This document shows, piece by piece, positions 1-5,666 of a DNA stretch of 5,666 nucleotides. Position 1 is the first letter of the stretch. Every line of letters starts with the position of its first letter. Source of the stretch: CAYZJD01 sp964478455 (GTDB lineage: Bacteria; Acidobacteriota; Terriglobia; Bryobacterales; Bryobacteraceae); the NCBI GenBank assembly GCA_964478455.1, contig CAYZJD010000315.1:1-5666 (forward strand), written 5' to 3'. The translations under genes and the position numbers were made by a program. The notes under the pieces were generated by a model. The model was given only the letters and a program-made list of their open reading frames with translations. It did not search any database and was not told the origin of the DNA.

Positions 1-962
1 AGGCCGGCGGGCACAAAGAGGCCGCGGGCCTCTTCGCCCGGGCCCTGCGGCTGAACGCGCGCGCGCCGAAACCGGATCCGGCTGTCTACCTCATCTACGG
101 CGAGTATCTGGTAGGGCAGGAACGCGCCACGGAAAGCGTGCCGGTGTTCACAAAGGCGCTGATGCTGGATCCACACTCCGGCGTGGCCTGGTATTGGCGG
201 GCGACTGCTCTTGAGAAGCTTGAGGATTACGGACACGCCGAGGCGGACGCGTTTGCGGCGTTGCGCGAATCGGGCGACCAGAAATCGGTCCACCTTCTGC
301 TGGTGCGCACTTACCGCGCGATGAACCGGTTGGAGAAAGCAGAGGAGCAGGCGGCCATCGTGTCACGGCTCACCGAGCAGGAGAGCGCCGAACACGGGCG
401 GGCTCGAGCCGTGCGCGCGGCCCTGCGCGCGGGCGAGCCGCTACTCAAAGAAGGCCGGTGTCAAGAGGCAATTCCACACTACGAAGAGATCGTCCGCCTG
501 CTGCCGACCTTCTACGAAGCACACTTCGCTCTCGGCGTCTGCTACAGCCAAACCGGCAGGCCGCGGGACGCCGAAACGTCGCTCCGCACCTACTTGTCGC
601 TTCAACCGCTCTCAGCCGACGGCCACGCCGCTCTGGGCATCCTGCTGCTTGAAGAGAAACGCACTATCGAAGCGCGATCGGAGCTGTCTGAGGCAGTGCG
701 CCTGGATCCTTCGGCGGTCGAGCCGCGCAAGGCGCTGGCTCACATCTACACCTCGATGTCCGACCCCGCGTCCGCGGTGAACGTGCTCCGTCCCGTGGCT
801 GGCGCGCCGGAGCCCGACCTCGAGGCGCTCCTGATGTTTGCCGAGGCGCTCTTCGCGAACAAAGAGCGGGAGAGCGCGTCGCGCGAAGTGGAACGGATTC
901 TGAAACTGGATCCGGCGAACGCGGCTGCGTCTGAACTGAAGCGCAGGATCACCCGACCCTGA
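1..962 (+). CDS. TPR-repeat protein, 3' portion (5' end outside window)
   Basis: The reading frame is open from base 3 (319 visible codons) to TGA at 960-962, so the gene starts upstream; the in-frame GTG at 138 lies inside a TPR and is not the true start. The visible protein is a run of about eight tetratricopeptide-like helix pairs, at visible residues 28-57, 60-87, 95-123, 143-168, 170-202, 205-236, 239-265 and 273-304. They show the usual small-residue pattern and helix-breaking endings such as ALMLDP, AVRLDP and ILKLDP. TPR superhelices bind other proteins; no catalytic domain is visible in this part, but one could lie in the missing N-terminus. The protein ends shortly after the last repeat in a basic tail (KRRITRP). 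It converges on the minus-strand TPR gene with a six-base gap. The TPR call is firm; the partner and cellular location cannot be told from this fragment. Confidence 0.9.
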   Translation, partial: AGGHKEAAGLFARALRLNARAPKPDPAVYLIYGEYLVGQERATESVPVFTKALMLDPHSGVAWYWRATALEKLEDYGHAEADAFAALRESGDQKSVHLLLVRTYRAMNRLEKAEEQAAIVSRLTEQESAEHGRARAVRAALRAGEPLLKEGRCQEAIPHYEEIVRLLPTFYEAHFALGVCYSQTGRPRDAETSLRTYLSLQPLSADGHAALGILLLEEKRTIEARSELSEAVRLDPSAVEPRKALAHIYTSMSDPASAVNVLRPVAGAPEPDLEALLMFAEALFANKERESASREVERILKLDPANAAASELKRRITRP

Positions 963-968
963 CCGGCC

Positions 969-1880
969 CTATTTCTGGTGCTCCTCGATCCACCTCTGGT
1001 GCTTCTGAGCTTCCTCTTCCTGTCCGAGCGCGAAATAGGTTCTTGCCAGGAATGCGCGCGCGGCACGCTGCTGGAGCGGATCGCTGCCCGCCAGCTCGAG
1101 CGCCTTCCTTGCCTCGGCAAGAGCCTTCTCGTTCTCGCCCTGCGCGCTCAGGTACTTCGCGCGCTCGAGGCGGGCCGGGCCGAATTGCGGGACATGGCGG
1201 AGCGTCTCATCCACGATCCTCTGCGCTTCTTGTTCCCGGGACTGTCGCACGAGAAATTGCACGTACTCAAGGGCAGCATTCGGATCGAAACTGCGGAGAC
1301 GCCGGTTCGCCGCAAGTGCCTCGGTGAACGCCTGCTCGGCTTGCTCGGCGCGGCCCAGCTTGTCTTGGGCGATGGCCAGCACGGTGTAGATTTGCATTCT
1401 GGCCGCATCGTTGCCGGCGGACAAAGCAAGCGCCTTCTGCTCGGCCTCGATAGCTGCTTCCTCGCGATGATTCAGCAGCGCCCACTGGCCATAGAAATGA
1501 TGCGTCTCCGGATCTTGGGGCAGGATGCGAGACGCGTTCTCCAGCAGCTCACCCGCACGCGGGTTCGTGTAACTGCGGCGGAAAAGGATGTGGCCGGTCC
1601 GCTTGAGGAGGGGACCGGATTTCGGGTGGGCTTTAATGGCCCGCTCCCCCGCCTCCGCGGCTTTGTCCGCTCGGTCGAGTTTCAGCCAGGCATCCATCAG
1701 CGTCAAGTGGACTTCGGGCGGCAGCCCCGCTTCCGCGTTGAGGAGGATCTCGAGGGCTTCCGCCGCCCGATCGAAATCACCGCGCGCCAGGTAGTTCTTC
1801 GCCGCCATCAAGTGCGGCTCATGCCACGCGGGGCCGACCTGCCCCGCGAACGCCAGCAGCAGAACGAAAACCGCGATCAT
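969..1880 (-). CDS. Exported TPR-repeat protein, third gene of the operon
   Basis: This 303-residue protein starts at ATG 1880-1878, which overlaps the TGA of the upstream propeller gene (ATGA, 4 bases), and ends at TAG 971-969. Residues 1-18 (MIAVFVLLLAFAGQVGPA) form a hydrophobic signal-like segment with small residues suitable for cleavage, although the n-region lacks Lys/Arg, so cleavage versus a membrane anchor is uncertain. The rest is helical, with about eight TPR-like pairs near residues 24-50, 57-85, 91-119, 125-152, 163-190, 201-230, 236-262 and 272-298, and a charged, Glu/Gln/His-rich C-terminus. I see no enzyme motif. A longer frame beginning at GTG 1949 would overlap the upstream gene by about 70 bases and bury the signal segment, so the ATG is preferred. 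There is no clear Shine-Dalgarno before the ATG, so translation probably depends on ribosomes finishing the upstream gene. Inferred role: a periplasmic or membrane-bound scaffold or assembly factor for the two propeller proteins. Confidence 0.92.
   Translation of the reverse strand: MIAVFVLLLAFAGQVGPAWHEPHLMAAKNYLARGDFDRAAEALEILLNAEAGLPPEVHLTLMDAWLKLDRADKAAEAGERAIKAHPKSGPLLKRTGHILFRRSYTNPRAGELLENASRILPQDPETHHFYGQWALLNHREEAAIEAEQKALALSAGNDAARMQIYTVLAIAQDKLGRAEQAEQAFTEALAANRRLRSFDPNAALEYVQFLVRQSREQEAQRIVDETLRHVPQFGPARLERAKYLSAQGENEKALAEARKALELAGSDPLQQRAARAFLARTYFALGQEEEAQKHQRWIEEHQK
1877..1880 (-). promoter_or_regulatory. ATGA stop/start overlap (translational coupling)
   Basis: On the minus strand the bases read ATGA: the ATG of the TPR gene and the TGA of the second propeller gene share two bases. 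The 20 bases before the ATG contain no GGAGG-like site, so re-initiation by terminating ribosomes is the likely route. This fixes the start of the TPR gene and supports co-production of the two proteins. Confidence 0.85.
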
Positions 1881-3547
1881 TGTTCGCGCACCGTGAGCAC
1901 CTGGTCCGCCTTCACGCCGGCAAGCGTCTGCCGGATTCCGCTCGGCCACAGGATTTCGATCTTCTCCGCCGCCTCCGCCGGCCCGAGCCCGAAGTGCACC
2001 CTCTTGTCGCTCGAAGCGCTGTAGCCGACGCTCGTGTTGGCATGGTTGTACAGGACGCGCCCCCCGGGCAAAGTCACGCAGACTCGAGCGCCCAGGCCGT
2101 CACGGTTGCTCTTCGTGCCGGCAAGGTTCACGAGCAGCCAGTGATTCGGCGCCGGTGAGCGGTTGAGGAACACCGCCGGTTTCTCGTGCTGGCGCGTGAT
2201 GACGGCGTCGATCCGGCCGTCGTTGTCCAAGTCGCCGAAGGCGACGCCGCGGTGCCGGGCTGCCACACGGAAAGTAGGGCCGGCCTGCGCGCTGACATCG
2301 GAGAACCTGCCGTTTCCGAGGTTGCGGAGCACCATCGGAGGCAGTTCGGCCGGCAGGCGGTCGATCTGCTCGGAGTTGTCCAGAATGGCCGCGCAGGAAG
2401 CGAACAGGTCTTTGAAGCCGTCGTTGTCGAAGTCCACAATGCCGCTGCCCCAGGCGGTGACGCCGATGGTCGCCTTGGCCACCCCTGACGCGCTGGTAGC
2501 GTCGCGGAAATCGCGCCCGCGATTCAGGAACAGGGGAAACGTGTCGCCGATCATGGCCACGACGAAGATGTCAGGCCGGCCGTCGTTGTTCACGTCGCGA
2601 AAGTCGATGCCCATGCCCGCGATCGACTTCCCGTTTTCGTTATAGGCAACGCCGCTCAGAATGGCGGTCTCGGCGAACGTGCCGTTGCCCTTGTTCCGAA
2701 AGAGGAAGTGGCGGTAAGTGTCATTGGAAACGAAGATATCGGTGAAGCCGTCGTTGTCGTAGTCAGCGAAGGCGATGCCCATCCCCTTGCCGGTGTATTT
2801 ACCGATGCCTGAAGCCTCGGACACGTCGGTGAAAGTGCCGTCGCCGTTATTGCGAAACAGCATGTTCGGCTGGCCTTCGTAGCTGTTGGGCGAGCAGTAG
2901 GCGGGAATGTTCTCCACCTTGCATACCGGCTCGGTTTCGATGGACCAGTTGACGTAGTTGGCCACGAAGAGGTCCAGGTCGCCGTCGTTGTCGTAGTCGA
3001 ACCAGCCGGCGCTGATGGCCCAGGTTTTTCCGAGCTTCGGATGAACTCCTTGCACGCCGGCCTTTTCCGTCACGTCGGAAAAGGCGCCGTTACCGTTGTT
3101 GTGGAAGAGCTGGTTCCGGTTCACGCCGGCGAGGTAGAAGTCCTGCCAGCCGTCGTTGTCATAATCGGCGACGGCAATGCCCATCCCGAAGCCCTCGCCG
3201 CGCACCCCCGCCTGGTCGGTTGTGTCGGCGAACGTCCCGTCTCCATTGTTGCGATACAGACGGTTGTAATAACGAGGATCGTTCTTGGCGAGTTGCGGGA
3301 TTTGCGCGCCGTTGACGAAGTAGACGTCGAGCCGGCCGTCGTTGTCATAGTCGAAGACCGCGAGCCCGGCGATCATCGTCTCGATCTGGTGCTTTCGCTC
3401 CGTTACGCAGTTATCCAGTGCGAAGGTAATCTCCGTACGCTCGACTACGTTGTCAAACACAATTGTCGGAGGCGGGGCCGTCCGCTTCTGCGGCCAAACG
3501 CACAGCGCCAGAACGAGAGCGAAGGCGGCTGCGGCGGCCAGTCTCAT
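1877..3547 (-). CDS. CRTAC1-like FG-GAP/VCBS propeller protein with C-terminal ASPIC/UnbV domain (second copy)
   Basis: The product is 556 residues. An export signal is likely at residues 1-19 (Arg2, then an Ala/Leu core). Seven calcium-type loops D-x-[DN]-x-D-G-x-x-D start at D66, D128, D184, D262, D318, D372 and D439, each followed by a hydrophobic strand. Several are spaced by the FG-GAP/VCBS connector LYRNNGDGTF-x-D-x-T. Seven loops fit a complete seven-bladed beta-propeller, as in integrin alpha chains. Residues 468-555 are an ASPIC/UnbV domain, with NHWLL, GTKSNRD (477-483), HFGLG and WPSG (534-537). C209 and C218 lie in a segment between repeats three and four that is shared with the paralogue upstream. 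The start ATG lies one base after that paralogue's stop. Family function is unproven: the human relative CRTAC1 is extracellular, and bacterial members are annotated only by domain. Cys16 is preceded by Leu, which does not fit a classical lipobox, so a lipoprotein is unlikely. Confidence 0.96.
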   Translation of the reverse strand: MRLAAAAAFALVLALCVWPQKRTAPPPTIVFDNVVERTEITFALDNCVTERKHQIETMIAGLAVFDYDNDGRLDVYFVNGAQIPQLAKNDPRYYNRLYRNNGDGTFADTTDQAGVRGEGFGMGIAVADYDNDGWQDFYLAGVNRNQLFHNNGNGAFSDVTEKAGVQGVHPKLGKTWAISAGWFDYDNDGDLDLFVANYVNWSIETEPVCKVENIPAYCSPNSYEGQPNMLFRNNGDGTFTDVSEASGIGKYTGKGMGIAFADYDNDGFTDIFVSNDTYRHFLFRNKGNGTFAETAILSGVAYNENGKSIAGMGIDFRDVNNDGRPDIFVVAMIGDTFPLFLNRGRDFRDATSASGVAKATIGVTAWGSGIVDFDNDGFKDLFASCAAILDNSEQIDRLPAELPPMVLRNLGNGRFSDVSAQAGPTFRVAARHRGVAFGDLDNDGRIDAVITRQHEKPAVFLNRSPAPNHWLLVNLAGTKSNRDGLGARVCVTLPGGRVLYNHANTSVGYSASSDKRVHFGLGPAEAAEKIEILWPSGIRQTLAGVKADQVLTVREQ

Positions 3548-3548
3548 T

Positions 3549-5225
3549 TCAGCGCAGCTCCTCCAGCTTCAGGATGCGGTCGCTCTCCAGATCCTTCAGC
3601 ACTTGCACAACGCCGCTGGGCCAGCGGATTTCGATCGAGGCGATAACGGTTTCCGGCCCCAGGCCGAAGTGGAGCCGCTTGTCACTCGACGACATGAAGC
3701 CGACGCTGGCGGTGACGTGGTTGAAGAGAGTCCGGCCTGAGGCCGTGGTCACCTTCACTTTCGTCCCGATGGCATCGCGGTTGCTCTTCGTTCCGACGGC
3801 CTCGATAAGAAGCCAGTGGTTTCCGTTGCCAGCCGAGTTGAGCATGATGCGCGGGCGCTCGTTCAGCGATGTGACCACCAGATCGAGAAAGCCGTCGTTG
3901 TTGAGGTCGCCGAAGGCGGAGCCGCGCTGGAAGCCCTCGCGCAGGAAATCTCTCCCCATCTCCTTCGAGACGTCCAGGAACTGTTTGCCGTCCACATTCT
4001 CGAACATCGAATCGTGCTGCCGGGCGTTCGGCACGATGTAATCAACGTCACCATTGGAAGAGTAGAGGTCCTTCCAGCCGTCGTTGTTGTAGTCAATGAA
4101 ACCATTGCTCCAGCCGGAGCGGGATTCACTGAGCTGCGCGATCTGCGTCGACGGCGAGACGTAGCGGAACGACCGTCCCTTTTGGTTGCGGAACAGCGCC
4201 CAGATCTGGCCCATCAGGTTGTTGTAGAAGACGTCCACCCAACCGTCGTTGTCGTAATCCTTGACGTCGCAACCCATGGCCGAGACCGTGGCGCCGCTGT
4301 CGTTGTAAGCGACGCCGTAAAGCAGTCCCTGCTCCTTGAACGTGCCGTTTCCCTGGTTCACATAGAGGAAATTGCGCACCGTGTCGTTGGCGACGAACAC
4401 ATCCATGCGGCCATCATCATTGAAGTCGGCGAGGCCGATGCCCATCCCCTTGCCTAAGGCGGTGCCGAAACCCGCCTTTTCGGTGATGTCCTCGAACCTT
4501 CCGTTGCCAAGGTTGCGATACAAGCGGTGCGGCACGCTCTCGTAGGTCTTGGGATGGCAGTAGAAGTCGATTCCGTCCCGCGCGCACCGCTGGTCGGTCT
4601 GGGGCGTCCAGAAGGTGTAGTTGGAGAGGATCAGGTCGAGCAAGCCGTCATTGTCGGCGTCGAACCAGGCCGCCTGTACGCTCAGGGTGTTCTCGGGCTT
4701 CACCGCCAGGCCCGATGTGTCCGTCAAATCGGAGAAGGTTCCGTCGCCGTTGTTGTGATAGAGCGTGTTCTTCCCGGTGTTGGCGATGAACAGATCGACG
4801 AAGCCGTCGTTGTCATAATCCCCCGCGGCGACGCCGTAACTGAAATCGATGTGCTCTCCGGCTACCCCGGCCTTCCGGGTTACGTCTTCGAAGGCGCCGT
4901 CGCCTTTGTTGCGCAGGAGGCAACTGTGGAAGCTCGGGTCCGTGCGCTTCAGTTCCGGCAACTTCGCCCCGTTGGTGAAGAAGATGTCCATCTTGCCGTC
5001 GTTGTCGTAATCGAAAACGGCGATGCCGCCGCACATGGGCTGCGGAAAGTACTTGCGGCCGGTGAAGCTGTTGTTCGAGATGTAGGAGAACCGCGATCGC
5101 GGGGCGACGTCAATGAAGTGCGGGCGCTGGGTGGCACCAGCACTGGAGGCAGACGGCCTCAGGATCGAGGTGGCAAGGAGAGCGGCGGCAACCGAGAACA
5201 GGAAGCGAGTGGCCGGCAAGTTCAA
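3549..5225 (-). CDS. CRTAC1-like FG-GAP/VCBS propeller protein with C-terminal ASPIC/UnbV domain (first gene of operon)
   Basis: The product is 558 residues from TTG 5225-5223. No ATG or GTG is available before residue 64, and starting there would delete the signal peptide and part of the first blade, so a TTG start is needed. TTG 5225 sits nine bases after GGAAAGGGA; TTG 5234 is in frame but only touches that site. Residues 1-31 form a good signal peptide (Arg7, then FLFSVAAALLA, ending near ASSAGA). Seven loops of the D-x-[DN]-x-D-G-x-x-D type start at D72, D136, D189, D267, D323, D378 and D440, consistent with a seven-bladed propeller. Residues 469-556 are the ASPIC/UnbV domain (NHWLL, GTKSNRD at 478-484, HFGLG, WPSG at 535-538). 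It matches the downstream paralogue without gaps over 88 residues, with 47 identical by my hand count. C214 and C223 match the paralogue's cysteine pair. Secretion and calcium binding are inferred from family knowledge; the ligand or activity is unknown. Confidence 0.94.
   Translation of the reverse strand: MNLPATRFLFSVAAALLATSILRPSASSAGATQRPHFIDVAPRSRFSYISNNSFTGRKYFPQPMCGGIAVFDYDNDGKMDIFFTNGAKLPELKRTDPSFHSCLLRNKGDGAFEDVTRKAGVAGEHIDFSYGVAAGDYDNDGFVDLFIANTGKNTLYHNNGDGTFSDLTDTSGLAVKPENTLSVQAAWFDADNDGLLDLILSNYTFWTPQTDQRCARDGIDFYCHPKTYESVPHRLYRNLGNGRFEDITEKAGFGTALGKGMGIGLADFNDDGRMDVFVANDTVRNFLYVNQGNGTFKEQGLLYGVAYNDSGATVSAMGCDVKDYDNDGWVDVFYNNLMGQIWALFRNQKGRSFRYVSPSTQIAQLSESRSGWSNGFIDYNNDGWKDLYSSNGDVDYIVPNARQHDSMFENVDGKQFLDVSKEMGRDFLREGFQRGSAFGDLNNDGFLDLVVTSLNERPRIMLNSAGNGNHWLLIEAVGTKSNRDAIGTKVKVTTASGRTLFNHVTASVGFMSSSDKRLHFGLGPETVIASIEIRWPSGVVQVLKDLESDRILKLEELR
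3558..3564 (-). promoter_or_regulatory. Shine-Dalgarno site of the second propeller gene
   Basis: The minus strand reads GGAGGAG ten bases before ATG 3547. The site lies inside the last codons of the first propeller gene, whose TGA (3551-3549) is separated from the ATG by one A. A strong site plus a one-base gap suggests both coupling and independent initiation. Confidence 0.75.
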
Positions 5226-5234
5226 TAAGGACAA

Positions 5235-5243
5235 TCCCTTTCC
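5235..5243 (-). promoter_or_regulatory. Probable Shine-Dalgarno site that decides the TTG start of the first propeller gene
   Basis: The minus strand reads GGAAAGGGA. It ends nine bases before TTG 5225, a normal spacing, and directly abuts the alternative TTG 5234, which is too close. TTG 5219 would also be possible, with a spacing of 15. This is the reason for choosing 5225. Confidence 0.5.
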
Positions 5244-5300
5244 ATTATGGCGTAAGCCGCTGCGATACCGGATGGTAGTGCGCTAAATCCGTGTGCCTGT

Positions 5301-5334
5301 CCTGGTAGCGGCCTCGGCAGGGCGGGCCGCCAGG
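5301..5334. other. GC-rich interrupted hairpin in the operon leader
   Basis: CCTGG (5301-5305) pairs with CCAGG (5330-5334), and CGGCC (5309-5313) pairs with GGCCG (5325-5329). This gives ten GC-rich pairs with a three-base bulge (TAG) and an 11-base loop. No T-run follows on either strand, so it is not a standard intrinsic terminator. It lies about 75 bases upstream of the first propeller gene. It could be a leader structure, or chance pairing in GC-rich DNA. Confidence 0.3.
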
Positions 5335-5337
5335 GGA

Positions 5338-5592
5338 TCACGTAGTACCAGTGGCAGTCTGCATGGTCGGAAGCGCCACTGTAGGAAGAGGAAGTTGGGC
5401 AGGAGCGTTTACCTTGCCCGAGTCCCTGAATTCGCCCAGCCGGAAGAAGTACTCTTCCATTGTCAGGATTACGACGCCGTCTTGATCTCCACCCACGTCG
5501 AGCAGATCGATGCACTTCTCATGAAGATTTCCGAGGAGAGCCTCTGCCTTCCCCGTGATGGGCGTGAACGGGACACCGATGCTCTTGAGCAC
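5338..5592 (-). CDS. Doubtful small hypothetical protein (84 codons)
   Basis: This frame runs from GTG 5592 to TGA 5340-5338, and is open back to TAA at 5628-5626 without an ATG. The middle (about residues 15-60) has ordinary protein composition and mostly G/C third positions, including a stretch VVILTMEEYF that faintly recalls the end strand of Phd/YefM-type antitoxins. That resemblance is weak and I do not assign the family. The last 20 residues are low in complexity (Pro/Thr/Ala), and no ribosome-binding site precedes the GTG. An overlapping + strand frame (5293-5655) is about as open, which weakens the case for either. It could be a small gene, a decayed gene remnant, or chance. Confidence 0.22.
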   Translation of the reverse strand: MLKSIGVPFTPITGKAEALLGNLHEKCIDLLDVGGDQDGVVILTMEEYFFRLGEFRDSGKVNAPAQLPLPTVALPTMQTATGTT

Positions 5593-5632
5593 GTGGCAGT
5601 CTATCGGATAGCACTGCTGTCCAGATTAGTCC

Positions 5633-5649
5633 AAAAGCCGCCCTCGGCT
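5633..5649 (-). terminator. Weak terminator-like hairpin near right edge
   Basis: On the minus strand AGCCG (5649-5645), loop AGGG and CGGCT (5640-5636) form a five-base-pair stem followed by TTT. The stem and T-tract are both short. If real, it would end a transcript entering from the right and separate it from the propeller operon. Confidence 0.18.
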
Positions 5650-5666
5650 GATTGAAAACGCTGGGT

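Larger units (their letters stand above)
5235..5666. other. Region without a confident gene (operon leader and right edge)
   Basis: This 432-base stretch precedes the operon. Besides the ribosome-binding site, hairpin and doubtful small frame listed separately, I see no tRNA, rRNA fragment, insertion sequence end or CRISPR repeat. The operon promoter should lie here, but no convincing paired -35/-10 could be picked by eye. At the far right, the minus strand has another open stretch that ends at TAG 5603-5601, which could be the tail of a gene outside the window. Confidence 0.6.

Noticed and set aside
746..1120. Minus-strand frame running across the convergent junction
   Set aside because: Its Ser/Arg-rich composition is typical of a shadow frame, and it overlaps two well-supported TPR genes.
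1878..1949. Upstream GTG start for the minus-strand TPR gene at 1949
   Set aside because: It would add 23 polar residues before an evident signal segment and overlap the upstream gene by about 70 bases; the ATGA junction is the better start.
978..2024. Long open frame on the + strand (348 codons) opposite the TPR gene
   Set aside because: It is antisense to a well-supported TPR gene and part of the propeller gene. It has no recognisable domain, is Arg/Leu-rich, and is explained by the G/C third positions of the real genes.
3497..3505. Possible lipoprotein signal at Cys16 of the second propeller protein
   Set aside because: The residue before Cys is Leu (LALC), whereas a lipobox needs Gly, Ala or Ser there.
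2217..5013. Regularly recurring short repeats suggestive of an array
   Set aside because: The spacing is 160-235 bases and the copies are degenerate and in frame; they encode propeller metal loops and are not CRISPR or intergenic repeats.
3041..5228. Several open frames on the + strand opposite the propeller genes (3041-3646, 3463-4041, 3816-4457, 4527-5228)
   Set aside because: Their Val-rich composition (runs such as AVVVVI) is simply the reverse complement of the repeated DNDG codons. The minus-strand frames have clear domains and signal peptides.
5244..5249. CATAAT on the minus strand as a -10 box for the operon
   Set aside because: No -35-like hexamer occurs 16-18 bases upstream, and the transcript would start at or inside the ribosome-binding site.
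5293..5655. 120-codon + strand frame starting at GTG
   Set aside because: It has no ribosome-binding site, an Arg/Ser-rich N-terminal half and no recognisable domain, and it competes with an equally open minus-strand frame.

Overview
The window is GC-rich, densely packed bacterial DNA. Its gene content is two secreted FG-GAP/VCBS proteins ending in ASPIC/UnbV domains, accompanied by TPR proteins. This mix is most familiar from Acidobacteriota (Solibacter/Bryobacter-type genomes) and, less often, Planctomycetota or Verrucomicrobiota. The taxonomic guess is inference from gene content and style; no marker gene is present.

Layout. From the left edge to 962, the + strand carries the 3' part of a TPR-repeat protein whose start lies outside the window. 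Six bases later it meets the end of a minus-strand gene cluster that fills 969-5225. In transcription order (right to left) the cluster is: (1) a CRTAC1-like seven-repeat propeller protein with an ASPIC/UnbV C-terminus, 5225-3549, probably starting at TTG; (2) a second, paralogous propeller/ASPIC protein, 3547-1877, one base after the first gene's stop (TGA-A-ATG); (3) a TPR protein with a signal-like N-terminus, 1880-969, whose ATG overlaps the preceding stop (ATGA). These junctions indicate one transcript with translational coupling.

The right-hand 430 bases (about 5235-5666) hold no recognisable gene. They contain the leader of the operon, a GC-rich interrupted hairpin, a weak terminator-like hairpin near the right edge, and one doubtful 84-codon minus-strand frame.

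How the genes may work together (inference). The two propeller proteins each carry seven calcium-type D-x-[DN]-x-D-G-x-x-D loops, enough for a complete seven-bladed propeller, and appear to be exported. The coupled TPR protein also has an export-type N-terminus and could act as an assembly partner or scaffold in the periplasm or at the cell surface. The biochemical role of bacterial ASPIC/UnbV proteins is not established, so no substrate is assigned. The most interesting element is the compact propeller-propeller-TPR cassette.
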